In this document: positions 34,460-43,487 of the stretch, in pieces
How the letters are laid out: every line of letters starts with the position of its first letter
How positions within the stretch are numbered: position 1 is the first letter of the stretch
Assembly (NCBI GenBank): GCA_903910555.1
Contig: CAIVZZ010000015.1
Span: 248,001 to 312,000, forward strand
From: an uncultured Gemmatimonadota bacterium
GTDB lineage: Bacteria > Gemmatimonadota > Gemmatimonadetes > Gemmatimonadales > Gemmatimonadaceae
Reading direction: 5' to 3'
Length of the DNA: 64,000 nucleotides
Notes under the pieces: model-generated
Seen by the model: only the letters and a program-made list of their open reading frames with translations
Told to the model about the DNA's origin: nothing
Database searches by the model: none
Position numbers and translations under genes: made by a program

Positions 34460-36103
34460 CTACATTCGCTCCGGTGCGGTGATTCCGAGAACGGACAGTG
34501 CATTCGCGATGACGATCCGTGCCGACTTCGCCAAGACCAATCTCGCATGCATGATGTTGTCCGGCTCGCCTAACACGTGATGCTTGTGATACCAAGTATG
34601 CACCAAGCCGGCGGTCTCGAGGAGATAATTCGCGACACGGTGCGGCTCGAGTGCGGCGGCCGCACCCTGCACGAGCTTCGGCCAGTCGAGGAGGAGCTTG
34701 ATCAGCTCACGCTCTTCGGGCTCGGCGAGACATTCCCAGTTCACGCCATCGGCGGTGATCGTTTCGGGGTTGATCTCACCGACGCGGAAAATTCCCGAGA
34801 GGCGCGCGTGCGCCATCTGCACGTAGTAAACGGGATTCTCTTCCGACTGCGAGCGCGCAAGGTCGATATCAAATACGAGCTGCGAGTCGCCTTTCCGCAT
34901 GAGGAAGAAGTAGCGCACGGCATCGCGGCCGACTTCGTCGATGAGATCGCGAACAGTGACATAGCTGCCGGCACGCTTGGAAATTTTCATTTCCTCGCCG
35001 CCCTTCATCACGGTGACCATCTGGTGGAGCACGTACTCCGGATAGCCAACAGGAATTCCGACCTCAAGCGCCTGAAGTCCGGCGCGCACACGCGTGACGG
35101 TGCTGTGGTGATCGGCGCCCTGCACGTCGATGGCGCGATGGAATCCGCGCTGCCACTTCGTCACGTGATAGGCGACGTCGGGCACGAAGTAGGTGAATGT
35201 GCCGTCGCGTTTGCGCATCACGCGATCTTTGTCGTCACCATAATCGGTGGTGCGAAGCCAGAGCGCGCCGTCCTCTTCAAACGTGTGGCCGGCTCTGCCG
35301 AGCGCGGCGACGGTCTCGTCGACCTTGCCGTCGGTATAAAGCGATGACTCGAGAAAGTAGACGTTGAACTTCACGCCAAAGGCCTGAAGATCGAGGTCCT
35401 GTTCGGCGCGGAGCGCTTTCACCGCGAATTTTCTGACGTCGTCAAGATTTTCACCGCGCGCGTCCGTCGCAGCTTCCGCACGATATTGGGATGCGATCTC
35501 GCCGATGTACTCGCCGTGATAGCCACCTTCGGGGATCGCGGGTGATTCGCCGGGCGCCGCGCTCAGATGCGCCTGAACGCTGAGCGCGAGATTGTTGATC
35601 TGCCCGCCGCCATCGTTGTAGTAAAACTCGCGCGAGACTTTCCATCCGGCGTGCTCGAGCAGACGCGAGATCGCGTCGCCGAGCGCGGCCTGACGGCCAT
35701 GACCGACATGGAGCGGGCCGGTTGGATTCGCGGAAACAAACTCCACGTTGACTGGCTCGCCCTTCCCCACGTCCGAGCGGCCGAATGCATCGCGCTCGTC
35801 GAGAATTTTCGTGAGCGAGCTCGCGAGCGATCCGGCGGCAATGCGAAAATTGATGAATCCCGGACCTGCGACAGTTGCCTCGGCGACACCCGCGTCAGTC
35901 AGGTTCATCGCTGCGATGAGCTCTTTCGCGATGTCTGCCGGTTTTTTCTTCAGTGGCCTCGCGAGCGTCATCGCGAGATTCGTCGCCCAGTCGCCGTGCG
36001 CGGGATCGCGCGGGCGCTCCATCACGGGCTCGATATCGTCGGTCACACCAAGTGCACGCGCCGCGCGAACGAGCTCGGCGCGGATCACTGCGTCAGCACT
36101 CAC
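34460..36103 (-). CDS. argS: Arginyl-tRNA synthetase
   Basis: Class I synthetase of 547 residues. An N-terminal Add-1 domain (about 1-105) is followed by the HIGH motif as HVGH (132-135, within SANPTGPLHVGHGRQAA), the KMSK-like MKISKRAGSYVT and a C-terminal anticodon-binding helical domain. A GTG at 36103 is the start, directly abutting the stop of the FmdB-type gene. Motifs and length are normal. Confidence 0.97.
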   Translation of the reverse strand: MSADAVIRAELVRAARALGVTDDIEPVMERPRDPAHGDWATNLAMTLARPLKKKPADIAKELIAAMNLTDAGVAEATVAGPGFINFRIAAGSLASSLTKILDERDAFGRSDVGKGEPVNVEFVSANPTGPLHVGHGRQAALGDAISRLLEHAGWKVSREFYYNDGGGQINNLALSVQAHLSAAPGESPAIPEGGYHGEYIGEIASQYRAEAATDARGENLDDVRKFAVKALRAEQDLDLQAFGVKFNVYFLESSLYTDGKVDETVAALGRAGHTFEEDGALWLRTTDYGDDKDRVMRKRDGTFTYFVPDVAYHVTKWQRGFHRAIDVQGADHHSTVTRVRAGLQALEVGIPVGYPEYVLHQMVTVMKGGEEMKISKRAGSYVTVRDLIDEVGRDAVRYFFLMRKGDSQLVFDIDLARSQSEENPVYYVQMAHARLSGIFRVGEINPETITADGVNWECLAEPEERELIKLLLDWPKLVQGAAAALEPHRVANYLLETAGLVHTWYHKHHVLGEPDNIMHARLVLAKSARIVIANALSVLGITAPERM

Positions 36104-36547
36104 TTAATCGGAACTCCCGGTCTTCTTGGGCGCCGGTGTGCTATCGGCTTTCGGCGCCGGTTTCGGGCTCTCGCTCTTCGATTCGCTTTTGGATTCGCTC
36201 TTCGACTCGCTCTTCGGCGCGTCACTTTTCACGGACTCGCTCTTTGAGCCTTCAGACGACGAGCCGCCTTCGCTCTTCGATCCACTCTCGCTCTTCGAGG
36301 CAGATTTTTCCGCCAGCGACGACGCCGCGGCGGCAGCGTTCGTGCGCTGATCCTTCTTGCCGTCTTTGCCGTAGTCGGTGATGTAGAAGCCCGAGCCCTT
36401 GAACACGAGGCCCGCACCGGCGGAAATTCGGCGCTCCGCGATCTTCCCGCAAACGGGACAAGGCAGCTCGGCGGATGCCGCGCTGATGTTCCGGACGAAC
36501 TTCTCGAAGTCGTGTCCGTCGGGGCAGCGGTACTCGTACGTGGGCAT
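36104..36547 (-). CDS. FmdB-type zinc-ribbon protein with long Ser/Lys/Glu low-complexity tail
   Basis: 147 residues. It starts MPTYEYRCPDGHDFEKFV, the FmdB/CxxC-regulatory zinc ribbon, with the second knuckle CPVCG at about 30-34. In the first knuckle the usual second Cys is replaced and a His at 12 may serve as ligand. After about residue 65 the protein is almost only Ser, Lys, Glu, Pro and Ala, with tandem KSES units. This reflects about 12-base DNA repeats around 36170-36300. Function of the family is poorly known. ATG 36547 fits the conserved start. Confidence 0.8.
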   Translation of the reverse strand: MPTYEYRCPDGHDFEKFVRNISAASAELPCPVCGKIAERRISAGAGLVFKGSGFYITDYGKDGKKDQRTNAAAAASSLAEKSASKSESGSKSEGGSSSEGSKSESVKSDAPKSESKSESKSESKSESPKPAPKADSTPAPKKTGSSD

Positions 36548-36592
36548 GCCTAAAGTTAGGCTGGACGCGGGGATAACTGTAGTCCGCACGAC

Positions 36593-38188
36593 CTAATTCG
36601 GCCGGTAATGCCCCCAAACGCCTTCGAGCGTATCACTGATCTCGCCAACCGTCGCGCGAGCTCTTACCGCGGCGATGATCAAGGGCATCAGTTCGCCTTG
36701 TTTCGAACCGATCTTCGGGGCGGCTGCGGAGAGCGCCGCGAGCGCGGATTTCACGGCGGCGGCGTTTCGCGACGCTTTGAGTGCCTTCACCCGCGCAACC
36801 TGCCCCGCCTCGAGCGTCGCATAATTCGGCGACGGAATTACTGGCGCGTCGTTTCCATCAGCGAATTTATTGAGCCCCACGATCACTGCCGCGCCGCTCT
36901 CGATTGCCAGCTGATACGCATACGCGCTCTTGCCGATCTCTTCCTGGAAAAATCCGGCTTCGATCGCTTTCGCGCTGCCGCCGATTTCTTCCACGCGCGC
37001 CATCAGCTCCAGCGCGCGACGCTCAAGCTCGTCGGTGAGCGCCTCGACGTAGTACGATCCGGCCAGCGGATCCGCCGTGTTCGCGACGCCACTCTCGTAC
37101 GCGACGATCTGCTGCGTGCGCAGCGCGAGCGTCGCGGCCTCACTCGTCGGCAGCGAGAGCGCCTCGTCGTAGCCATTGGTATGCAGCGACTGCGTTCCGC
37201 CGAGTGTCGCGGCAAGCGCCTGAACAGCGACGCGGACGACATTGTTGAGCGGCTGCTGAGCCATCAGCGTGACGCCGCCCGTCTGCGTGTGGAAACGCAG
37301 TTTGCAGCTCGCGTCATTGGCTTTGAATCGCTCGCGCATGATGCGTGCCCACATGCGGCGCGCCGCGCGAAACTTCGAAACTTCTTCGAGCAAATCATTG
37401 TGACACGCGAAGAAAAACGAGACGCGCGGCGCGAAAGCGTCGACGGCGAGTCCCGCGTCGATCGCGCGCTGGACGTACGCCACGCCGTTCGCGAACGTGA
37501 ACGCGAGCTCCTGCACGGCGGTCGCGCCCGCTTCGCGCATGTGATAGCCGCTGACGGAAATCGGATTCCAGTTCGGCACTTCGGCCGCGCAAAAACGAAA
37601 CGTTTCGGCTATGAGCGACAGCGACGGCTGCGGGGGATACACATATGTGCCCCGAGAGATGTACTCCTTGAGAATGTCGTTCTGAATCGTGCCGCTCAGC
37701 GCCGATCGTGCGATGCCGCGCTCTTCCGCGACCACGACGTACATCGCGAGCAGCGTTGATGCCGTCGCGTTGATTGTCATCGAGGTCGAGACTTTGTCGA
37801 GCGGAATCCCGTCGAGCAGCACCGCGAGATCGTCGACGGAATCAATCGCGACGCCGACCCGGCCGACTTCTCCCTGCGCGCGCGGAGAATCGGAATCGAT
37901 TCCCATTTGCGTCGGAAGATCGAACGCTACCGAGAGCCCCGTCTGCCCCGCAGCGAGGAGATGACGGAAGCGCGCATTGGTTTCCTGCGCCGTGCCGAAG
38001 CCGGCGTACTGGCGCATCGTCCAGAGGCGCCCGCGATACATCGACGGCTGCACGCCGCGCGTAAACGGAAACGCGCCGGGATCGCCGACGTCGTGCGCGT
38101 AGTCCGACGTGACGTCGCCCGGACGATACACAGGCGCGACCGGAATGCCGGACGGCGTCTCCCGCGCCGGCTCTTTCTTATCAGCCAT
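36593..38188 (-). CDS. Methylmalonyl-CoA mutase-family large (catalytic) subunit
   Basis: A 531-residue TIM-barrel subunit of a cobalamin-dependent acyl-CoA mutase. Conserved blocks are [65 protein letters not shown], and [19 protein letters not shown]. The C-terminal B12-binding domain is absent and must come from a separate protein not in this window. The exact substrate is not certain; methylmalonyl-CoA is the commonest, but ethylmalonyl-CoA or isobutyryl-CoA mutases look alike. It is a plausible user of the B12 imported by the btu operon. Confidence 0.88.
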   Translation of the reverse strand: MADKKEPARETPSGIPVAPVYRPGDVTSDYAHDVGDPGAFPFTRGVQPSMYRGRLWTMRQYAGFGTAQETNARFRHLLAAGQTGLSVAFDLPTQMGIDSDSPRAQGEVGRVGVAIDSVDDLAVLLDGIPLDKVSTSMTINATASTLLAMYVVVAEERGIARSALSGTIQNDILKEYISRGTYVYPPQPSLSLIAETFRFCAAEVPNWNPISVSGYHMREAGATAVQELAFTFANGVAYVQRAIDAGLAVDAFAPRVSFFFACHNDLLEEVSKFRAARRMWARIMRERFKANDASCKLRFHTQTGGVTLMAQQPLNNVVRVAVQALAATLGGTQSLHTNGYDEALSLPTSEAATLALRTQQIVAYESGVANTADPLAGSYYVEALTDELERRALELMARVEEIGGSAKAIEAGFFQEEIGKSAYAYQLAIESGAAVIVGLNKFADGNDAPVIPSPNYATLEAGQVARVKALKASRNAAAVKSALAALSAAAPKIGSKQGELMPLIIAAVRARATVGEISDTLEGVWGHYRPN

Positions 38189-38203
38189 TGGATCCGGCCT
38201 TCA

Positions 38204-39208
38204 CTAACCCAGCATTTCTCGCGCGATCTCAACATCGCATTTGCTGCCGACATAGATCGCGGTGCGCTGGTGGAGCGCGGTCGGGACGAGGTCCAGCATG
38301 CGCTCCGAACCATCGAACGCCGCACCGCCCGCCTGCTCGCAAATGAATGAGAGCGGATTGCACTCGTACAGCACGCGCAGCTTGCCGCCCGGGTTCTTTG
38401 CGTTCGGCGGATACGCAAAGATTCCGCCGCCGAGGAGATTGCGGTGGAAGTCTGCGACCATCGAGCCGACGTAGCGGACGTTCATCGCTTCGCGCTTCCC
38501 GTCGAGCCCACGGTAGCGGCGCATGAGCGCGCGAACGGGCTCGGTCCAGTGCTGCTCGTACGCGTCGTTGACCGAGAGGTAGCGGCCGTGCTCGGGAATC
38601 CTGATGTCAGGATGCGAGAGCAGGAATTCGCCGATCGACGGATCGAGCGTGAAGCCGTGCGCGCCCTGACCGGTCGTGTACACGAGCATCGTGCTCGAGC
38701 CGTAAATCACATAGCCGGCCGCGACCTGCCGGTGACCCGGCTGCAGCATGTCCTCCATCGTGCAGTGACCGCCGCTCGTCACTCTTTGCACGACCGAGAA
38801 GATCGTACCGACGGGAACGTTGACGTCGATGTTCGACGATCCATCGAGCGGATCGAACAGCAGGACGTATTTGCCCTGTTTGAAATGGTCGGGGATCGGA
38901 ATAATCTCCTCCGATTCTTCCGACGCCATCGCGCAGAGCCGGCCGCCGTGGTCCATCGCTTTGACGATGATTTCGTTGGCGATGATGTCGAGCTTCTGCT
39001 GCGTTTCGCCCTGCACGTTTTCCGTGCCGGCAGAGCCGAGAATATCCGCGAGGCCCGCGCTGCGGACCTTGTTCGCGATCATTTTGGCGGCGAGCGCGAG
39101 ATCGTACAGGATGCCGGACAACTGGCCGGTGGCCTCCGGATGGAGGTTCTCCTGCTCGATGATGAAGCGCTCGATCGTTACTACGGAGGTGGCGGTGTGG
39201 CGGACCAT
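38204..39208 (-). CDS. fbp: Fructose-1,6-bisphosphatase class I
   Basis: The gluconeogenic phosphatase, 334 residues. Metal and substrate motifs are present: ASEESEE (metal glutamates), LLFDPLDGSSNIDVNVPVGTIFS, the adenine-region and AGYVIYGSSTMLVYTTG, and KLRVLYECNPLSFICEQAGG. ATG 39208 begins MVRHTATSVVTIERFI, the usual N-terminus; the frame continues to 39244 without support. It is 15 bases upstream of the mutase gene; both feed carbon into gluconeogenesis. Confidence 0.95.
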   Translation of the reverse strand: MVRHTATSVVTIERFIIEQENLHPEATGQLSGILYDLALAAKMIANKVRSAGLADILGSAGTENVQGETQQKLDIIANEIIVKAMDHGGRLCAMASEESEEIIPIPDHFKQGKYVLLFDPLDGSSNIDVNVPVGTIFSVVQRVTSGGHCTMEDMLQPGHRQVAAGYVIYGSSTMLVYTTGQGAHGFTLDPSIGEFLLSHPDIRIPEHGRYLSVNDAYEQHWTEPVRALMRRYRGLDGKREAMNVRYVGSMVADFHRNLLGGGIFAYPPNAKNPGGKLRVLYECNPLSFICEQAGGAAFDGSERMLDLVPTALHQRTAIYVGSKCDVEIAREMLG

Positions 39209-39290
39209 CTGAGAAAAGTGCCGTGTGCGTCGTGCACGGGGCAAGGGCGCATCGACGCTCCGCGCATCGGCGCTCGGGGAGACCGCGCGC

Positions 39291-41222
39291 TCACGCCTTC
39301 GCGATAATCGCGTCGACCTCCGCTTTGGCCTCTACCGCGCGGCCGACCGCGCGTCCGAACTCTTCCGCGGCGCGAAGTTCTGCGGTCAGCGCGTTCACAT
39401 TGCCGGCCCCTGCGTTCAAGCGGAGCAGGTCGAGCCGAATCGTTTCAAGCGCGCCGCCCACATCTGCGAGCCTTCGCTTCGTCGCATCGCGCCGCGCGCC
39501 GAGTTCGATGGCCATTGCGCTGCGCTCTTCGGCGCCGCCCACGGACGCGGCGGTGTTCATGATTTGCGACGCGGATTGTTCGAGATTCATCAGGCTCGCG
39601 CGGAGCACTCCCGCCTCCTCTTCCAAGCGCGAGACGACGTCAGGCATCTCGGGAAACTGACGCCGCACCTCGGCGGGGAGTCCCTTCATGAGGTCACCGA
39701 TCGCCAGCGCGAGTACCGCTTCGGTGTTCCGGTGTGACGTGGAGGCAACGCGGGCGCGCACGCCGAGACGCGCAACCGCGGATATCGCGCGCCCCCCCCA
39801 GCCTTCCCAGAAGCGAAGCGCGAGACCCTCGGCGAACCGCGCCAGCCGTGATGTCGGAACATCGCCGGGAAAGAAGCCGCTCACGATGCCCGCGAGAATG
39901 CCCAAACCCAGCGGAATAGCAGTGGCAGCAGCGAGCACCTGACCCTCGAGGAGTCCCCCTGGAACGAAGACCACTCCAAGAAATGAGAGGCCAAACCCCG
40001 CCACCGCGATTCGCCTGAGCCACCGGCCCATCCGGCTCGTCGCATACGTCTCCTCGACTTGCCGCTCCTCCAACCGAGTGGCGGCCTCAGCAAGCAGCCC
40101 GCGGCACAAGTCATCCACGTCAAAACCGGCCTGTAGGGCGGGACGCGTATCCGCGACGAGCTGCATCAACTGGATTACGGGCGCGATCAAGAGCCAGCTG
40201 TATTCCACGAGGTGGAATGGCCGGTGGACTGATATGCTCGCGATCAACTGCAGTTCGGCAAAGATGAACAGCAAGAAGTCCAACAGGATCATGCCCGTCC
40301 GATGCTCGTTGCGACGATTGATCCACAGGCGGATCGCTGCTGGAACGGGTGCGGCGCCCCGCTCGGCGTCGGCGAGCGCTTCGGCGAGTTCCTCTCCCGT
40401 CGCGAAACGCGCGTCCCTCGGCTTCGCGAGCAGCCGATCAATCGCCGAGCACAGCGACGGCGGCGCGCCGGCCACGTCGAGCGGTGGCGCGGGCTTCGTG
40501 ATCTGCTGCGCCATGATCGCCTGTACGGTCTCGGCGTCGAACGGCAACCGCCCGGTGAGCGCGAACCACGCAGTCACACCGAGCGAGTAAAGATCCGACC
40601 GGCCATCCATCTTCTCGCCCGATGCCTGTTCGGGACTCATGAAGTGCGCTGACCCGAGAACCATCCCCGATTCAGTAAGCGACGAACCTTCGGTCGCGAG
40701 GTGCGCGATGCCGAAGTCGGTCACGAGCGCGCGGCCCGAATCACGATCGAGCAGGATGTTGTCGGGTTTGATATCGCGATGCACGATGCCGCGTGAGTGA
40801 GCGTAGCCGAGCGCCCACGCGACTTCGCGGAAAATCTTCGCGGCGGCTGGCGGGGCCGACGGACCCATGCGGCGCACGCGCTGACCGAGCGACTCCCCGT
40901 CCACGAACGCCATCGTGAAGTAGGCGAATCCGCCGCGCTCCTCGGCGCGGAAGATCGGAACAACATTGGGGTGCGAGAGTTGCGCAGCCGTGCGCGCTTC
41001 GCGGAGAAATCGCTCGCGGATGTCGTCGCGCGCGGCGAGCGCAGGTGGAAGCACCTTGAGGGCGACAGGCCGGTCGAGCGCGACTTCGCGCGCGAGATAT
41101 ACGATTCCCATTCCGCCGCGGCCGAGTTCGCGCTCGAGCGAATACTCGCCGTGCAGCGCTTCCTGTAGGAGCAGGAAATCGGCGTCGGGACGCAGGTCGG
41201 GCTTGCTCGTTGTCTGAGACAC
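39291..41222 (-). CDS. Hanks-type serine/threonine protein kinase with four membrane segments
   Basis: 643 residues. The kinase domain (about 26-285) is complete: glycine loop GRGGMG, Lys56 in VALKVL, HRDIKPDN (148-155) and DFG (169-171), then SPEQASGEKMDGRSDLYSLG. Four hydrophobic segments follow (about 311-331, 341-357, 405-425, 429-451), so unlike PASTA kinases there is no large sensor outside the cell. The C-terminal 140 residues are helical and probably cytoplasmic or coiled (SRLEEEAGVLRASLMNLEQSASQ). The substrate is unknown. Confidence 0.9.
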   Translation of the reverse strand: MSQTTSKPDLRPDADFLLLQEALHGEYSLERELGRGGMGIVYLAREVALDRPVALKVLPPALAARDDIRERFLREARTAAQLSHPNVVPIFRAEERGGFAYFTMAFVDGESLGQRVRRMGPSAPPAAAKIFREVAWALGYAHSRGIVHRDIKPDNILLDRDSGRALVTDFGIAHLATEGSSLTESGMVLGSAHFMSPEQASGEKMDGRSDLYSLGVTAWFALTGRLPFDAETVQAIMAQQITKPAPPLDVAGAPPSLCSAIDRLLAKPRDARFATGEELAEALADAERGAAPVPAAIRLWINRRNEHRTGMILLDFLLFIFAELQLIASISVHRPFHLVEYSWLLIAPVIQLMQLVADTRPALQAGFDVDDLCRGLLAEAATRLEERQVEETYATSRMGRWLRRIAVAGFGLSFLGVVFVPGGLLEGQVLAAATAIPLGLGILAGIVSGFFPGDVPTSRLARFAEGLALRFWEGWGGRAISAVARLGVRARVASTSHRNTEAVLALAIGDLMKGLPAEVRRQFPEMPDVVSRLEEEAGVLRASLMNLEQSASQIMNTAASVGGAEERSAMAIELGARRDATKRRLADVGGALETIRLDLLRLNAGAGNVNALTAELRAAEEFGRAVGRAVEAKAEVDAIIAKA

Positions 41223-41270
41223 GCGGCGAACGATACACCTCCCGGAGATCCGCGCAAACGCGCGATGGCG

Positions 41271-43370
41271 CTACCGCTCCGCGACCGTCCATTCGCGCCC
41301 TGCGGCGCGGAGACGGATCAGCCGTCCATCCGTCAGCACGACGATCGTACCGAGTTGATCGGTGCGCAGCACTGACACTCCGCGTCGAGTGAAATCGCGC
41401 ATGATCTGCTCCGATGGATGGCCATAGGAGTTTCCGGCGCCCACCGACACGAGGGCCACGCGTGGATTGACGGCATCGAGAAACGCCGCGCTGCTGCTGG
41501 TTGAACTGCCGTGATGACCGACCTTCAACACGTCGGCATGAAGATCGCGCGCCACATGCGCGAGGAGCCACGACTCCTCGGGAGTCTCCGCGTCGCCGGT
41601 GAGAAGGAAGCGCACGTCACCGTACTGCACGAGCGCAATTGTGCTCGCAAGATTCGGATCGTGAAGGTTTGCCGTCCACGCCGAGTCCGGCGCGAGGAAT
41701 GTCACGCTCACGCCGTCGATCGAAAGCGAATCGCCGGGATGCACGCGCGACCACGCGATCCCCAACGAGTTCGCGACGCTAAGCGACTGACGGTACGACT
41801 CGCTCCCGCCGGCGAACGCCGCGTCGCGATAGGCGCCGGGGTGCAGTGCGCGCAGGATCGTCGCCGCCCCGCCGACGTGATCGGCGTGCGGGTGAGTGAG
41901 CACGAATAACGCGAGATCGCCGCCGAACTTTCGCAGATAGGGGACAACGATCGAGCGGCCGGCGTCGCCGCCGTTCCAGGTGCGGCCGGCGTCGATCAGC
42001 ATCCATTGTCCGTGCGGAGTGCGAACGGCAACGGCGTCACCCTGCCCCACGTCGATCATATGCAGCTCGGCGAATCCGTTTCCGGCCGGCGCGGCAATCC
42101 ACCAGATCGCGATCGTCGCAGCGAGCGTTGCGACGATGAGCGCGCGAACCGCGAGGTACGGACGCGCGGCCGCGGCGACGAGGAGTGCGACGGCGGCGAC
42201 GCCGCACGCGATCGTCACGCCCAGCGACGGCGCGACGCTGACCGAACCAAACGGCACCGCCGCACCAATCGTCGCGATCCCGTTGAGCGCGAACAAGAGC
42301 GGGTGCGCGGCCGCTGCCACAAAAGTTGCCACCGCGTGCATCGGACCGGTCGCGAGCGCGAGAAAAAGCATCGGCTGGAGCACGCCGATGACCGGCGATG
42401 CAACGATGTTGGTGAGCGGCGCGACGAGACTGAGTCTGCCGAACGCCCACACGACGAGCGGCGCCGTTACCGCCGTTGCGAGTATCGAGACGGCGAGATC
42501 ACGAGCAAGCATGCGGCGCCAGCCGCGCACGTCATGCGACATATGGCGCCGCACCCAGATCCCCGCTGCGACCAGCGCGGCAAAGCCTGCGACGCTCAGC
42601 TGCCAGCCGATGTCGGTCACCGTGTGCGGATCGTACAACGGGATCAGCGCGCCTAGCGAGAGCACGGCCCACGGAGAGACCGGACGATCGAGCGAGCGGC
42701 TCGCGGTTGCCACCGCGAGCATTGCCGCGCTGCGCAGCGCAGGCGGCGGTGCGCCTATCGCCGCGACGTAGACGGTCGTGACAGCGAACGCCGCCCAGCG
42801 CGCACGAGCGCGCGGCATTCGCAGCGCTTCAAACGCGAGCAGCACCGATCCGGCGATGATCGCCACGTGCAAACCTGAGATCAACAGGATGTGAACAAGT
42901 CCGGCCGCCGCGAAGCGATCGCGCATTTCCGGCGGGATCGCCCGCGTGTCGGCAATGAGCAGCGCGCGCACGAGCGGCGCGTCTGCTTGAAACAGGGTGT
43001 CGATGCGCGCACCCGCGTGCAGCCGCCACGCCTCAAGCGCATTGGATGGCGGGTCATCGGGCGCGGTCGCGTTGCACGGCGTGGCCGCGCGGACCGCGCG
43101 CCAGTTTGCCGACTTCCATCCATCGGAGACGCATCTCTCGTCGCGCAGGCGCACGTCACGCGCGACGAGCACGCCCGTCGCGGAAATCAGCGCGCACGCG
43201 GCAGAGGTGACAAACCCTCGGCGGGCGAACGGTCTTGCCGCGATTGCACCGATGGCAGATCCTGCGAGCACTGCGCCACACACGGCGAGCGCGGGCGCGG
43301 CGAATTCCGCCGACGATCCCGCCAGCAGTCCTACGACGTACGAGAAGACGGCCCAGGTGATGAGTGGCAC
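41271..43370 (-). CDS. comEC: ComEC/Rec2 family DNA-uptake channel protein
   Basis: The inner-membrane channel through which single-stranded DNA enters in natural transformation. 699 residues: N-terminal membrane segments and an OB-like loop, the ComEC competence domain (LLISGLHVAIIAGSVLLAF, AIGAPPPALRSAAMLAVATASRSLDRP), and a C-terminal metallo-beta-lactamase domain with MIDVGQGDAVAV, FVLTHPHADHVGG and KVGHHGSSTSSS. All domains look intact. The start is a GTG at 43370. No other competence genes are nearby. Confidence 0.92.
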   Translation of the reverse strand: MPLITWAVFSYVVGLLAGSSAEFAAPALAVCGAVLAGSAIGAIAARPFARRGFVTSAACALISATGVLVARDVRLRDERCVSDGWKSANWRAVRAATPCNATAPDDPPSNALEAWRLHAGARIDTLFQADAPLVRALLIADTRAIPPEMRDRFAAAGLVHILLISGLHVAIIAGSVLLAFEALRMPRARARWAAFAVTTVYVAAIGAPPPALRSAAMLAVATASRSLDRPVSPWAVLSLGALIPLYDPHTVTDIGWQLSVAGFAALVAAGIWVRRHMSHDVRGWRRMLARDLAVSILATAVTAPLVVWAFGRLSLVAPLTNIVASPVIGVLQPMLFLALATGPMHAVATFVAAAAHPLLFALNGIATIGAAVPFGSVSVAPSLGVTIACGVAAVALLVAAAARPYLAVRALIVATLAATIAIWWIAAPAGNGFAELHMIDVGQGDAVAVRTPHGQWMLIDAGRTWNGGDAGRSIVVPYLRKFGGDLALFVLTHPHADHVGGAATILRALHPGAYRDAAFAGGSESYRQSLSVANSLGIAWSRVHPGDSLSIDGVSVTFLAPDSAWTANLHDPNLASTIALVQYGDVRFLLTGDAETPEESWLLAHVARDLHADVLKVGHHGSSTSSSAAFLDAVNPRVALVSVGAGNSYGHPSEQIMRDFTRRGVSVLRTDQLGTIVVLTDGRLIRLRAAGREWTVAER

Positions 43371-43389
43371 CCATCACGAATAGCAAAAT

Positions 43390-43419
43390 GCGCGAACGGA
43401 AGCGTCACCGCGTTCGCGC
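43390..43419 (-). terminator. GC-rich hairpin between miaB and comEC
   Basis: GCGCGAACG (43390-43398) pairs with CGTTCGCGC (43411-43419) around a 12-nt loop. On the minus strand it follows the miaB end and is followed by CATTTTGC, a weak U-tract. It could end the miaB transcript or form the comEC leader. Confidence 0.5.
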
Positions 43420-43451
43420 GCGAGGAGGCGATTTATTGCCTGGAACTACGT

Positions 43452-43487
43452 GACGTCAGACGCCAGCTAACAGCTGTTAGCCTCGAG
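43452..43487. repeat. Solo arm of the dispersed palindromic repeat, 3' of miaB
   Basis: Contains GACGTCAGACG, then a perfect 16-bp palindrome GCTAACAGCTGTTAGC (43466-43481), then CTCGAG. It aligns over about 40 bases with the left arm of the palindrome at 53340-53395, but the matching right arm is missing. It abuts the miaB stop codon. Confidence 0.65.
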
